A DNA stretch of 64,000 nt, taken from Microtetraspora sp. NBRC 13810. Its GTDB lineage: Bacteria > Actinomycetota > Actinomycetes > Streptosporangiales > Streptosporangiaceae. Every line of letters begins with the position of its first letter. Position 1 is the first letter of the stretch. The stretch lies in contig NZ_BSRQ01000002.1 of assembly GCF_030268685.1 (NCBI RefSeq), positions 620,001-684,000 on the forward strand. The letters are read 5' to 3'. Made by a program: the position numbers and the translations under genes. The notes beneath the pieces are model-generated. The model ran no database searches, was not told where the DNA came from, and saw only the letters and a program-made list of their open reading frames with translations. Of this stretch, positions 41,813-51,558 are shown piece after piece.

Positions 41813-42990
41813 ATCTCCTCCACGGATACGAATCGGCTTTCCTCGGCCGCGCTCTTCTCGACCGCGGCCAGCACCCGCTGCACCCGCAGGCCGTCCTCGA
41901 AGGACGGTGAGGGGTCGGCGCCCGCGGCGATCGCCTCCAGGAAGTCCTTCACCTCGTGGGTGAAGGTGTGCTCGTAACCGAGCCCGTGTCCGGGCGGCCA
42001 CCAGGCGTCCAGGTACGGATGCCCGGGCTCGGTCGCGATGATGCGCCGGAACCCGGCCTCCTCTGCGGGAAGCGTCTGGTCGTGGAACCACAGGTCGTTC
42101 ATGGCCTCGAAGTCGAAGGCCAGGCTGCCCAGCGAGCCGTTGATCTCGATGCGCAGCGCGTTCTTCCTGCCGGTGGCGAAGCGTGTCGCCTCGAAGGAGG
42201 CGAGCGCCCCGCCGGTGAGGCGGCCGATGAACAGCGCGGCGTCGTCGACGGTCACCGGGCCGCGGGTGGCCCCGCCGGTGGCGGCGAGGCCGGCGGACTC
42301 CTCGGCGAGCGGGCGCTCCTTGACGAAGGTCTCGGTGATGGCCGAGACCCCGGCGACCTGCTGGCCGGTCACGAAGGCGACGGTGTCGATGATGTGCGCC
42401 CCGATGTCGCCCAGCGCGCCGGAGCCCGCCTTGTCCTTCTGCAGCCGCCACACCAGCGGGAAGTCCGGATCGGTGATCCAGTCCTGCAGGTACTGCGCCC
42501 GCACGTGCCGGATCTCGCCCAGCCTGCCCTCGGCGACCATGCGCCGGGCCAGCGCGATGGCGGGCACCCGGCGGTAGTTGAAGGCGACCATGGAGCGGAC
42601 GCCCCTGGCCGCCGCGGCGGCGGCGGCCGCGGCCATCGCCTCCGCCTCGGCGACCGTGTTAGCCAGCGGCTTCTCGCACAGGACGTGCTTGCCGGCTTCC
42701 AGCGCTGCGATGGCGATCTCGGCGTGCGAGTCGCCCGGCGTGCAGACGTCCACGATCGCCACGTCGTCGCGGACGATCAGCTCTTTCCAGTCGTTCTCGA
42801 CCGCGGCCCAGCCGAGCTGCGCCGCCGCGGCGGCTGTACGCTCCTCCGACCTGCCGGAGAGCACCGCCATGACGGGTGCCACCGGCAGGTCGAAGAACGC
42901 GCCGACGCTGCGCCAAGCCTGGGAGTGGACCCTGCCCATGAAGGCGTAGCCCACCATGCCGACCCCTAGCGTCGGCTTGTTGTCCTGCAC
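41809..42990 (-). CDS. Gfo/Idh/MocA-family dehydrogenase
   Basis: A 393-residue NAD(P)-dependent sugar or inositol dehydrogenase. [17 protein letters not shown] is the Rossmann motif, [28 protein letters not shown] holds the EKP catalytic Lys, and [17 protein letters not shown] carries the family GxHxxD-like His and Asp. It has a poly-Ala stretch [13 protein letters not shown]. The GTG at 42,990 has CGGGGG upstream and is 13 bp from the binding-protein gene. Confidence 0.9.
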   Translation of the reverse strand: MQDNKPTLGVGMVGYAFMGRVHSQAWRSVGAFFDLPVAPVMAVLSGRSEERTAAAAAQLGWAAVENDWKELIVRDDVAIVDVCTPGDSHAEIAIAALEAGKHVLCEKPLANTVAEAEAMAAAAAAAAARGVRSMVAFNYRRVPAIALARRMVAEGRLGEIRHVRAQYLQDWITDPDFPLVWRLQKDKAGSGALGDIGAHIIDTVAFVTGQQVAGVSAITETFVKERPLAEESAGLAATGGATRGPVTVDDAALFIGRLTGGALASFEATRFATGRKNALRIEINGSLGSLAFDFEAMNDLWFHDQTLPAEEAGFRRIIATEPGHPYLDAWWPPGHGLGYEHTFTHEVKDFLEAIAAGADPSPSFEDGLRVQRVLAAVEKSAAEESRFVSVEEI

Positions 42991-43003
42991 GTGAAACCCC
43001 CGA

Positions 43004-44065
43004 TCAGGATTCGAAGCCCAGCGGCAGGTACTGCTGGACGTTCTCCTTGGTGATGGTCTCGGACGCCAGCGTGATCGACTGCGGCACCGTGTTCTCCACA
43101 AGGTCGCTCATACCCTTGCCCTGGGCGATGAGACGCGCCAGCTTGATCGCCGACGAGGCCATCGTGGGGCTGTAGGTGACCGTGGCCTTGAGGACCGAGG
43201 TGTCGCCCTGGATCTCCCGCATGGCGTTGGCCGAGCCCGCGCCGCCGACCATGATGAACTCGTTGCGTCCGGCCTCGTTGATGGCGGCGAGCACGCCGAT
43301 GCCCTGGTCGTCGTCGTGGTTCCACATGGCGTCGATCTTCGGGTGCGCCTGGAGCAGGTTGCTGGCGACCTCGGTACCGGTCTCCACGGTGAAGCTCGCG
43401 TCCTGCTTGGCGGTGACGCTGAAGCCGAAGGTCTTCAGCGCGTCCTCGAAGCCCTTGCTGCGCTCCTGGGTGAGGGGCAGCGTGGCGATGCCCTGGATCT
43501 CCACGATGACCGGGTTGGAGACGTTCTTCGCCTTGAGCGCGTTGCCGATGTAGTGCCCGGCGGCCACGCCCAGACCGTAGTTGTCGCCGCCGACCCAGGT
43601 CCGGTAGGACAGCTTGTCGGGGAAGACCCGGTCCAGGTTGATCACCGGGATGCCGGCGTCCATCGCCCTGCGGGCCACCTGGTTGAGCTGCTCGCCGTCG
43701 TTGGGCAGCAGCACCAGCGCGTTGACCTTCTGCTGGATCAGCGACTCGACCGCGGAGATCTGCTGGTTGATGTCGTTGGTGGGCTCGACGGGCACGAACC
43801 GCACGTCGGAGTACTGCTTGGCGGTCGCCTCGGCGTTCTTGGCGATGGCGGCGATCCAGCCGTGGTCCGCCGCGGGGGCCGAGAATCCGATGGTGACCTG
43901 CTGACCCGGCTGGTCGTTGCCGCCGGGGGCGGCCTGGGTCTGGTTCACGGGGGCCGAGGAAGGGGCCGCCGCGGGCTCGTTGCTGGTGCAGGCGGTCACT
44001 AACGCGCCCGCGCCGACCACGGCACCGCCGAGGAGGAAACCCCTGCGGCCGACTGTCTCGCTCAT
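43004..44065 (-). CDS. Sugar-binding lipoprotein (RbsB-like), Tat-type signal
   Basis: A 353-residue substrate-binding protein. The signal GRRGFLLGGAVVGAGALVTAC combines a twin-arginine-like start with a lipobox ending at Cys26. A Pro/Ala/Ser-rich linker leads into a periplasmic-binding-protein-1 fold with VEPTNDINQQISAVESLIQQKVNALVLLPN and AMWNHDDDQGIGVLAAI. It belongs with the permease and ATPase immediately upstream in the transcript. The sugar is unknown. Confidence 0.9.
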   Translation of the reverse strand: MSETVGRRGFLLGGAVVGAGALVTACTSNEPAAAPSSAPVNQTQAAPGGNDQPGQQVTIGFSAPAADHGWIAAIAKNAEATAKQYSDVRFVPVEPTNDINQQISAVESLIQQKVNALVLLPNDGEQLNQVARRAMDAGIPVINLDRVFPDKLSYRTWVGGDNYGLGVAAGHYIGNALKAKNVSNPVIVEIQGIATLPLTQERSKGFEDALKTFGFSVTAKQDASFTVETGTEVASNLLQAHPKIDAMWNHDDDQGIGVLAAINEAGRNEFIMVGGAGSANAMREIQGDTSVLKATVTYSPTMASSAIKLARLIAQGKGMSDLVENTVPQSITLASETITKENVQQYLPLGFES

Positions 44066-44093
44066 GCGTTCTCCTAAAGGGGGTGTTACGGCG

Positions 44094-45155
44094 CTATGTT
44101 CGTGCTTCGAGGCTGCGCCGCTGGAGCAGTACGGCGACGACGATGATCAGCCCCTTGGCGATGAGCTGATCGCTGGTGTTGAGACCGTTGAGAATGAACA
44201 GGTTGGTGATCAGAGTGAAGATCAGCAGACCGAGGATCGCGCCCACGATGGTGCCGCGGCCGCCGGTCAGCAGTGTGCCTCCGATGATCACTGCCGCGAT
44301 CGCGTCCAGCTCATAGAGGTCGCCGTGGGTGGAGGAACCGGTCGTGGTCCTGGCCATGATGATGATCGCCGCGATGCCGCAGCAGAAGCCGGACAGCGCG
44401 TAGAGGAGCATCGTGTGCCTGCGCACGTTGATGCCCGCCAGCCGGGCGGCCTCCGGGTTGCCGCCCACCGCGTACGTGCGCCGGCCGAACGTGGTGCGGT
44501 TGAGGATCACCCAGCCGACCACCACCACGGCGGCGAAGATGTAGACCAGCAGCGGCAGTCCGAGCACCCGGGTCGTGGACAGCTCGACCAGGGCGTTGTT
44601 GTCCGGCTGGACCAACTGGGTCCTGCGGTCGGACATCCGCTGCGCGAGTCCCCGGGCGGCGACCAGCATCGCCAGCGTGGCGATGAAGGGCACCATCCGC
44701 CCGTAGGAGATGAGGAACCCGTTGACGAGTCCCGCCCCGGTGCCGACGAGGACGGCGCAGATCGCCATCACCACCGGCCCGTAGGACTGGGTGGCCAGCG
44801 TGGTCGCCCACACCGAGGCGAGCGCCATCACCGCGCCGACGGACAGGTCGATGCCGCCGCCGATGATCACGAACGTCATGCCGACCGTGATCACGCCGAT
44901 GGTCGAGGCCAGGGCCAGGATGGTCACCAGGTTGGCGGTGGTGGCGAAGTTCTCCGGCCTGGTGAGCAGGCCGATGATCGTCAGCAGGACCAGCGCGGCG
45001 ACCAGGCCGAGGTGCCTGGTCTCGCCCAGGCGGCCGAGCGCGCCCCAGCGGGAGGCGGACAGCGTGTCCGCTCTGCGCCCCTGGTGCTCCACGCGTTTGC
45101 GTTCGTCCGAAGGCGGCGCCTCCGGAGCGGTCTGTTTAGGTTGGGCCTCACTCAC
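44094..45155 (-). CDS. Sugar ABC transporter permease (RbsC-like)
   Basis: A 353-residue membrane protein of the CUT2 permease family. About 45 polar N-terminal residues precede eight to ten hydrophobic segments. The family block GGIDLSVGAVMALASV follows FVIIGG, and GRRTYAVGGNPEAARLAGINV is the cytoplasmic loop that contacts the ATPase. Its start overlaps the ATPase gene end by 8 bp. Confidence 0.93.
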   Translation of the reverse strand: MSEAQPKQTAPEAPPSDERKRVEHQGRRADTLSASRWGALGRLGETRHLGLVAALVLLTIIGLLTRPENFATTANLVTILALASTIGVITVGMTFVIIGGGIDLSVGAVMALASVWATTLATQSYGPVVMAICAVLVGTGAGLVNGFLISYGRMVPFIATLAMLVAARGLAQRMSDRRTQLVQPDNNALVELSTTRVLGLPLLVYIFAAVVVVGWVILNRTTFGRRTYAVGGNPEAARLAGINVRRHTMLLYALSGFCCGIAAIIIMARTTTGSSTHGDLYELDAIAAVIIGGTLLTGGRGTIVGAILGLLIFTLITNLFILNGLNTSDQLIAKGLIIVVAVLLQRRSLEART

Positions 45156-46671
45156 CGGAGTCCTCCTTCGACGATGTTGCGGCCATGACGAGTCCGAGCA
45201 CCTGGTGCTCGTCGAGCGTGCGGGCGTCGGACTCGTGCACGATCTCCCCCTCGCGGATCACCAGCACCCGGTCGGCGAGCCCGAGCACCTCGGGCACCTC
45301 GCTGGACACCAGCAGCACGCCGATGCCCTCGTCGGCCAGGCGGCGGATCACCGCGTACAACTCTGCGCGGGCGCCCACGTCCACGCCTCTGGTCGGCTCG
45401 TCGAGCAGCAGCAGCCGGCGGCCGTTGACCAGCCAGCGGGCCAGCACCGCCTTCTGCTGGTTGCCGCCGGACAGCGTCTTGATCGGCCGGTTCGGGTCGC
45501 CCGGACGGATGTCCAGCGCCTCGACCTGGGCCTTCGCCTCGGCCATCTCCTTGCGCCGGTTCATCCAGCCGAACCTGGCGTACCGGGTGAGGCCGGCGAG
45601 CGTGATGTTGCGGGCCACGCTCTCGTCCAGCAGCAGCGCCTGCGCCTTGCGCTCCTCGGGGGCGAGGCCCATGCCCAGCCGGACGGCGTTGTCGGTGCCG
45701 CTGCCCCGCCGTACCGGACGGCCGTCGAGCAGCACCCGGCCGGAGGACCTGCGTGCCCCGTAGACCGCCTCGATGATCTCCGAGCGGCCGGAGCCGACGA
45801 GGCCGGCCAGGCCGACGATCTCGCCCTCGTGCACGGAGAAGGACACACCGGCGACGACCCCGGGCACCGTGAGGTCCTCCACCCGCAGCACCTCCTTGCC
45901 CTTCTCGGCGCGGGGCGCGGGACGCTGCGGGAAGACGTACTCGACGTTCCTGCCGGTCATCAGCGAGACGATCTGGGCGGTGGGGGTGTCGCGGGCGGGC
46001 AGGCCGACGGCGGCGGTGCGGCCGTCCTTGAGCACGGTGACCCGGTCGCCGATCTCGCGGATCTCCTCCAGCCGGTGCGAGATGTAGATCACCGCCACGC
46101 CCTGCGCGGTGAGCTCCCTGATGATCCGGAAGAGGTTGCCGACCTCGTCGTGGGCGAGGGCGGCCGACGGCTCGTCCATGACGATCAGCCGGGCGTCGTG
46201 GGACAGCGCCCGCGCCATGCTGACCACCTGCTTGCCCGCCGGGGACAGCCGGCCGACCTCGGTGGACGGGCGGATCTCCCCGTGCCCGAGCCGGTCGAGC
46301 AGCACCTGGGCGGCGCGGTTGGTCTCCCCCTTGCGGGTGAAGCCCATGCTGGCCTTCTCATGGCCGAGGAAGATGTTCTCCGCGACGCTGAGCCCGTCCA
46401 CGAGGTCGAGCTCCTGGTAGATGGTCGAGATGCCGAGCCGGATGGCGTCGGTCGGTCCCGAGGCGCGCATCTCCCCGTCGCCGAAGGTGATGGTGCCCTC
46501 GTCCGGCCGGTGCGCGCCGGCGAGGATCTTGATCAGCGTCGACTTCCCCGCACCGTTCTGGCCGAGCAGGCAGTGCACCTCGCCGGCGCGGACCTCAAGG
46601 TCCACCCCGTCGAGGGCACGCACGCCCGGGAACTGCTTGACGATCCCCCGCATGATCAGCAGATCGCTCAT
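45148..46671 (-). CDS. Sugar ABC transporter ATPase (RbsA-like)
   Basis: A 507-residue protein with two fused nucleotide-binding domains. Domain 1 has GQNGAGKST, the signature-like RLSPAGKQVVSMARAL and Walker B LIVMDEPSAALA. Domain 2 has a degenerate Walker A GLVGSGRSE, LSGGNQQKAVLARWL and LLLLDEPTRGVD. The degenerate second Walker A is normal for CUT2 ATPases. It lies between the ROK regulator and the permease. Confidence 0.94.
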   Translation of the reverse strand: MSDLLIMRGIVKQFPGVRALDGVDLEVRAGEVHCLLGQNGAGKSTLIKILAGAHRPDEGTITFGDGEMRASGPTDAIRLGISTIYQELDLVDGLSVAENIFLGHEKASMGFTRKGETNRAAQVLLDRLGHGEIRPSTEVGRLSPAGKQVVSMARALSHDARLIVMDEPSAALAHDEVGNLFRIIRELTAQGVAVIYISHRLEEIREIGDRVTVLKDGRTAAVGLPARDTPTAQIVSLMTGRNVEYVFPQRPAPRAEKGKEVLRVEDLTVPGVVAGVSFSVHEGEIVGLAGLVGSGRSEIIEAVYGARRSSGRVLLDGRPVRRGSGTDNAVRLGMGLAPEERKAQALLLDESVARNITLAGLTRYARFGWMNRRKEMAEAKAQVEALDIRPGDPNRPIKTLSGGNQQKAVLARWLVNGRRLLLLDEPTRGVDVGARAELYAVIRRLADEGIGVLLVSSEVPEVLGLADRVLVIREGEIVHESDARTLDEHQVLGLVMAATSSKEDSGE

Positions 46672-46716
46672 GGCTCTCCTGGGTGTTCGTACGGCTGTCG
46701 CTGCCCGGTCAGGTGA

Positions 46717-47928
46717 TCAACCGCTCGCGGTGGGCACCTGACTGTCGTTGATGATGCGGTTGATGTTGTCCGGGGACAGGTAGTGCTCGACCGCGAGGAT
46801 CCCGGCGCCGAGCGCCGCGGCGTCCACGCCGGTGCGGCTGGGCACGATGGTCAGGTGGTGCGTGGCCAGCGGGAGCGACCTGCGGTAGATCGTCTCCCTG
46901 ATGCCGGCCAGCAGGTGGTCGTGCACCCTGGCCAGCACGCCGCCGATCACGATGACCTCGGGGTTGAAGAAGTTGACCAGGCTGGCGAGCACCTCGCCGA
47001 TGAGCCGCCCCGCCTCCCTGACCAGTCGCAACGCCTGGGTGTTGCCGTTCTGCACCAGCGCGACCACGTCGGCCGCGGTCTCCGCGGACAGGCCCAGCTC
47101 GCTCAGCCGCCTGGCCAGCGCCGCACCGCCGGCGACCGCCTCCAGGCACGCGCTGTTGCCGCAGCGGCAGCCCGCGTCCTCGTGCCCGCTGACCCGGATG
47201 TGGCCGATGTCGCCGGCCGAACCCTGGGCGCCGCGGTGCAGCCGGCCCTCGGCGACGATGCCGCAGCCGATGCCGGTGCCCACCTTGACGAAGAGCAGGT
47301 AGCCGGTGCCCGCGAAGGCGTACCGCTGCTCACCGAGCGCCATCACGTTGACGTCGTTGTCCACCAGGACGCTGGCGTCGTACCTCCCGGCGAAGAATTC
47401 GGGCACCGGATAGTCGTTCCAGCCAGGCATGATCGGCGGATTGTTGGGCCGCCCGGTGGCGAACTCGACCGGGCCCGGCACGCCGATCCCGATCGCCTTC
47501 AGCGCGCTCGCCGGCCGGCCCGCCTCGGCCAGCAGCCGCGCGATGCGCTCGTCCACGTGGGCGAGCACCACCTCCGGCCCCTCGTCGATGAGCAGCGGGT
47601 CCTCGCAGGTGCCCAGCGTCGCGCCGCTGATGTCCATGAGGATCGTCCGGCAGTGGGTGGCGCCGAGGTCGACCCCGGCCACGACGTGGTCGGTCGTCCG
47701 CAGGCGCAGTTGCCGCGGCGGCCGGCCGCCGGTCGACTCGCCGCTCTCCGTCTCCAGCACGAGCCCGCGCTCGATGAGCGCGTCAACCCGCTGGGAGATG
47801 GTGGAACGTGCCAAGCCGGTGACCCTGGCGAGGTCGGATCGCGTCGTAGCCGACCCGGCACTGATGAGCGTCAGAACATCGCCCGGTGAGCCCGGAACCG
47901 TCCGATCCTCTCCGGAACTGAAGACCAT
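46717..47928 (-). CDS. ROK-family transcriptional regulator
   Basis: A 403-residue regulator with an N-terminal winged helix (SDLARVTGLARSTISQRVDALIERGLVLE, residues about 30-60). The ROK sugar-kinase-fold domain follows (AGVDLGATHCRTILMDISG, GIGVPGPVEFATG, KVGTGIGCGIV). The zinc site CRCGNSACLEAVAGG and the preceding His are intact. It heads the sugar operon 45 bp before the ATPase and probably senses the imported sugar or its derivative. Confidence 0.92.
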   Translation of the reverse strand: MVFSSGEDRTVPGSPGDVLTLISAGSATTRSDLARVTGLARSTISQRVDALIERGLVLETESGESTGGRPPRQLRLRTTDHVVAGVDLGATHCRTILMDISGATLGTCEDPLLIDEGPEVVLAHVDERIARLLAEAGRPASALKAIGIGVPGPVEFATGRPNNPPIMPGWNDYPVPEFFAGRYDASVLVDNDVNVMALGEQRYAFAGTGYLLFVKVGTGIGCGIVAEGRLHRGAQGSAGDIGHIRVSGHEDAGCRCGNSACLEAVAGGAALARRLSELGLSAETAADVVALVQNGNTQALRLVREAGRLIGEVLASLVNFFNPEVIVIGGVLARVHDHLLAGIRETIYRRSLPLATHHLTIVPSRTGVDAAALGAGILAVEHYLSPDNINRIINDSQVPTASG

Positions 47929-48158
47929 GCGGCGACCATAAGAGGGTAATAACCGCTAAATCAAGACCGAACGGCACCGTGATCTGACTGAAACCTTCCA
48001 GAAGTTCCGTCGCGTGTCGAACAAAGCCCGGTCAGTGTCTGTCGGGATACATGTGTCTTTTGGGCCTTGACAGTGAAAGCAGGCGTGCCGCACAGTGCCA
48101 TGGTCGCCGGGTGAGGATGGGAGCGGCCGATGCGCGCCACGTGCCCGTGGATACTCGG

Positions 48159-48794
48159 ATGATGGTCACCCAACTGATCGCCTTCGTCGGCGTCTCCCTC
48201 GTCGTGATCTGTACCCCCGGCCCGGACACGGCTCTCACCGTGCGCAACGCGTTGTCCGGCGGCCGTCGCAGCGGTGTCTGGACCGCCGCGGGCGTCGCCC
48301 TCGGGCAGGCGATCTGGACGCTGGCGGCGAGCCTCGGCATCGCCGGCCTGATCCACGCCTCGGAGCCCGCGTTCCTGGCGCTGAAGTATTTCGGCGCGGC
48401 TTATCTCATCTATCTGGGCATGCAGTCGCTGCGGTCCGCCTGGCGCGGCGGCGACGACCACGGCGCCGCCTCCCCGCGGCGCAGGCCGCTGCTCACGCCG
48501 GGGCGCTCGCTGCGCCACGGACTGATCAACGATCTGGCCAACCCCAAGATGGCGGCCTTCTTCATGAGCCTGCTGCCGCAGTTCGCGCCCGATGGCGGCG
48601 GCGCGTTCGCCGGGATGCTCGCGCTCGGGCTGCTGTTCAGCCTGCTGACCTTCGCCTGGCTGTCCCTCTACAGCATCCTGATCGACAGGGCCCGCGCGTT
48701 GTTCGACCGCTCCCGGGTCCGCCGGGCGCTCGACGCCGTCACCGGGTCGGTACTCATCGCCTTCGGCGTCCGCCTCGCCCTGACCCAGCGGTAA
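48159..48794 (+). CDS. LysE-family translocator
   Basis: A 211-residue exporter with six predicted hydrophobic segments. The family signature VICTPGPDTALTVRNALSGGRRSGVWTAAGVALGQ is at the N-terminus. A cytoplasmic loop of about 25 residues ends NDLANPKMAAFFMSLLPQF, also conserved. Such proteins export amino acids or homoserine lactones. The tandem ATGs at 48,159 and 48,162 both fit, without a clear Shine-Dalgarno. Confidence 0.88.
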   Translation: MMVTQLIAFVGVSLVVICTPGPDTALTVRNALSGGRRSGVWTAAGVALGQAIWTLAASLGIAGLIHASEPAFLALKYFGAAYLIYLGMQSLRSAWRGGDDHGAASPRRRPLLTPGRSLRHGLINDLANPKMAAFFMSLLPQFAPDGGGAFAGMLALGLLFSLLTFAWLSLYSILIDRARALFDRSRVRRALDAVTGSVLIAFGVRLALTQR

Positions 48795-48810
48795 GCCCTC
48801 GGGACCGTGA

Positions 48811-48833
48811 TGCCGCCCGCCCGGCGGGCGGCA
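48811..48833. terminator. GC hairpin between convergent LysE and SDR genes
   Basis: TGCCGCCCGCC and GGCGGGCGGCA are complementary around one central base, so about nine pairs can form with a short loop. It lies between the two stop codons and can serve both strands. Confidence 0.6.
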
Positions 48834-48846
48834 CATCCCACAGTTG

Positions 48847-49743
48847 TCACAGCATGGCGGTCATGGAGGCGCCGGCCTGCTCGCCGAGCGTGGTGGGGCG
48901 GAGGAACGGCTCCTCGGCCATGATGGCGTCCCAGTTGTCGCGGATGCCCTCCATGGAGAGGTCCTCGTCGCGCCACCCGGGCCCCTCGGCCACGAAGACC
49001 CGCGCCACCCGGCCCGCGCCGACGCTGAAGACCTCGCCGGTGACCGGGCAGTCCTCGTGCGCCAGGAAGGCGACCAGCGCGCTGACCCGCTCCGGGGTGA
49101 ACTTCGCCTCGAACTCCGCGGGCAGCAGGGACTCGGTCATCCGGGTCCAGGCGATCGGGGCGATGGCGTTACACCTGATGTTCGCCCGCGCGCCCTCGAT
49201 GCCGATCGTCTTGGTCAGGCCGACCAGGCCCATCTTGGCCGTGGAGTAGTTGGCCTGGCCGAAGTTGCCGAACAGGCCGGCCGGCGAGGAGGTGTTGACG
49301 ATCCTGCCGAAGCCCTGCTCCTTCATGTGCGGGAAGGCCGCGTGGCTGACCAGGAAGGAGCCGCGCACGTGTACGGCGAGCACCGCGTCGAACTCCTCGA
49401 CCGACATCTTCCCGAAGGACTTGTCGCGCAGGATGCCCGCGTTGTTGACGACGACGTCCACCGTGCCGAAGGTCTCGACCGCGGCGCCGACGATCGCCCT
49501 GGCCCCCTCGGGCGTCGCGACGTCGTCGGCGTTGGCGACCGCCTCGCCGCCGTTCTTCCTGATGAGCTCCACGACCTCGGCGGCGGGCCCGCCGGACGCC
49601 CCGGTGCCGTCCAGGGCGCCGCCGAGGTCGTTGACGACGACCTTCGCCCCGCGCTCGGCGAGCAGGAGGGCGTGCGAGCGGCCGAGACCGTGCCCGGCCC
49701 CGGTCACGACCGCCACTTTTCCGTCGAACCGCAGTTCCGGCAT
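48847..49743 (-). CDS. SDR dehydrogenase, MFE-2/hsd4-like
   Basis: A 298-residue short-chain dehydrogenase. TGAGHGLGRSHALLLAERGAKVVVNDLGG is typical of the 17beta-HSD type 4/(3R)-hydroxyacyl-CoA dehydrogenase group. NNAGILRDKSFGKM and the catalytic YSTAKMG follow, with a C-terminal extension of about 45 residues. It probably acts in acyl-CoA or steroid side-chain oxidation. Its upstream region holds AACATTCTGTT but no KstR consensus. Confidence 0.85.
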   Translation of the reverse strand: MPELRFDGKVAVVTGAGHGLGRSHALLLAERGAKVVVNDLGGALDGTGASGGPAAEVVELIRKNGGEAVANADDVATPEGARAIVGAAVETFGTVDVVVNNAGILRDKSFGKMSVEEFDAVLAVHVRGSFLVSHAAFPHMKEQGFGRIVNTSSPAGLFGNFGQANYSTAKMGLVGLTKTIGIEGARANIRCNAIAPIAWTRMTESLLPAEFEAKFTPERVSALVAFLAHEDCPVTGEVFSVGAGRVARVFVAEGPGWRDEDLSMEGIRDNWDAIMAEEPFLRPTTLGEQAGASMTAML

Positions 49744-49990
49744 CTGTCCCGCCCTTCAGGAGAACAACATTCTGTTGCTTGCACAATAGCCCGCCCGCCG
49801 TACGCGGGACATCACCCTGACGGCACCCCCGCACACCGCGTGGGAGGACGCACGCGCCGGCCGCTGGAACGTTGCGGATAGTGATCGGATGAGTAAATTT
49901 CTGCTAGAGTTTCTCACTTCCGCACGGGCGAGGGTCCACGTCCAATCCCCAGCACGGCCCCGCCCTTTCCCCCAGGGCTGGAGGCTATGC

Positions 49991-51049
49991 ATGCGAGCAC
50001 AGCCGCCCTACCGTGTGGTCCAGTGGGCCACGGGCGCCGTCGGACGTTATTCCCTGCGCAACCTGATCACACGCCCCGAGTTCGACCTCGTGGGCGTGCT
50101 CGTCTATGACCCCGACAAGGTCGGCCAGGACGCGGGCAGCCTTGTCGGCCTGCCCGCCGCCGGGGTGGAGTGCACCGACGACGTCGAGCGCATCCTCGCC
50201 GGCGACGCCGACTGCGTCCTGCACATGCCGCTGCCGGCCGCCTACTTCGGCGGCGACCACGGCAGCGACCTGGAGTCCATCTGCGGCCTGCTCGAATCGG
50301 GCAAGAACGTCATCACCACCACCGGCTTCGTCAACCCGCAGAGCTACGGCCCTGGCGTGGTGGCCCGGCTGGAGGCGGCGTGCCGGGCCGGCGGCAGCAC
50401 GCTGCACGGCACCGGCATCAACCCCGGCTTCATGAGCGACCTGCTGCCGCTCGCGCTCACCGGCCTGTCCAGCCGGGTGGACCACATCTACGTGCGGGAG
50501 TCCTCCGACTACCGGGGCCACCCTTCCCGGCAGATCGTGGTGGACCTCATCGGGTTCACCCGCTCCCCCAAGGACTACGCCACGGCCGTGCGGCCCTTCC
50601 GCGCGTTCCAGCGGGCGCTCTTCGCCGAGAGCGTGCAACTGGTCGCGGGCGCGCTCGGCGTCACGCTGGACGAGGTGGAGGAGTACGACGACTTCGAGCT
50701 GGCCGAGGAGGAGTTCGAGATCGCCGCGGGCATGGTCAGGCGCGGCACGGTGTGCGCGTCACGGTGGATCTTCTCCGGGCTGGTGCGCGGCCGTCCGTTC
50801 ATGACCGTCGAGTGCGTCTACAAGGCCGACTCGATGGCGGCGCCGCGCTGGGCCGACCCCGGCTTCACCGTGCACATCGAAGGCGTCCCGGAGATGATGC
50901 TCACGGTGAACGAGATGTCCCACGGCCTGGCCGGGGCCGCCGCGCACGCGGTCAACTCGATCCCCGCGGTCTGCGCGGCCGGGCCCGGCATCCGTACCCT
51001 TCTCGACCTCCCGCTCGCCACCGGCCGGGGCACGGTGCGGCTGGCCTGA
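49991..51049 (+). CDS. DapB-like NAD(P)H-dependent oxidoreductase
   Basis: A 352-residue protein of the dihydrodipicolinate-reductase/2,4-diaminopentanoate-dehydrogenase-like family. YRVVQWATGAVGRYSLRNLI is the Rossmann start, VITTTGFVNPQSYG and GTGINPGFMSDLLPLAL the substrate-domain hallmarks. The ATG at 49,991 has a GGAGG 6 nt upstream, so in-frame upstream codons are excluded. It lies among oxidoreductase genes, and its physiological substrate is unknown. Confidence 0.82.
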   Translation: MRAQPPYRVVQWATGAVGRYSLRNLITRPEFDLVGVLVYDPDKVGQDAGSLVGLPAAGVECTDDVERILAGDADCVLHMPLPAAYFGGDHGSDLESICGLLESGKNVITTTGFVNPQSYGPGVVARLEAACRAGGSTLHGTGINPGFMSDLLPLALTGLSSRVDHIYVRESSDYRGHPSRQIVVDLIGFTRSPKDYATAVRPFRAFQRALFAESVQLVAGALGVTLDEVEEYDDFELAEEEFEIAAGMVRRGTVCASRWIFSGLVRGRPFMTVECVYKADSMAAPRWADPGFTVHIEGVPEMMLTVNEMSHGLAGAAAHAVNSIPAVCAAGPGIRTLLDLPLATGRGTVRLA

Positions 51050-51051
51050 GC

Positions 51052-51558
51052 TCAGCCGTTCGGGATGAACCGGCCGAACCTGCCGCCGTGGTAGAGGAGG
51101 GGCTTGGCGGTGGGGCCGATCCTGGCGTCGGTGACCAGGCCGACGACCAGGTGGTGGTCGCCCACTTCGAGCGTGGTGTGCGGGGTGCAGATGAGGTGCG
51201 CCGAGACGCCGTCGAGCAGCGGAACCCCGACCGGGCCCGGCCGCCAGCTCGTCGGCGGGGCGAACCTGTCCACGCCCTTGCGCGCGAACCGCGAGGCCAC
51301 CTCGGCCTGGTCGCCCGCCAGGACGTTCACCGCGAAGCTGTCGGCCTTGCGCAGCCAGGGCCAGGTGGTGGAGTTCTGGTCGACATAGAAGGAGACCAGC
51401 GGCGGGTTGAGGCTCACCGACGAGAAGGACGTGGCGGTCAGGCCGACGGGCACGTTCTCGGGCCGGGCGGTGACCACGACCACCCCCGCCGCGTGCGCGG
51501 ACATCACCCGGCGGAACCCCTCGGCGTCCACGGCCCGGTCGGCGACGGCCTCGCTCAT
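51052..51558 (-). CDS. Flavin reductase (HsaB/HpaC-like)
   Basis: A 168-residue flavin reductase-like split-barrel protein. VMSAHAAGVVVVTA, GLTATSFSSVSLNPPLVSFYVDQNSTTWPWL and FAVNVLAGDQ are typical of the reductase component of two-component flavin monooxygenases (HpaC, HsaB). It would supply reduced FMN or FAD. It overlaps the FMN-reductase gene by 4 bp. No oxygenase component is adjacent. Confidence 0.9.
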   Translation of the reverse strand: MSEAVADRAVDAEGFRRVMSAHAAGVVVVTARPENVPVGLTATSFSSVSLNPPLVSFYVDQNSTTWPWLRKADSFAVNVLAGDQAEVASRFARKGVDRFAPPTSWRPGPVGVPLLDGVSAHLICTPHTTLEVGDHHLVVGLVTDARIGPTAKPLLYHGGRFGRFIPNG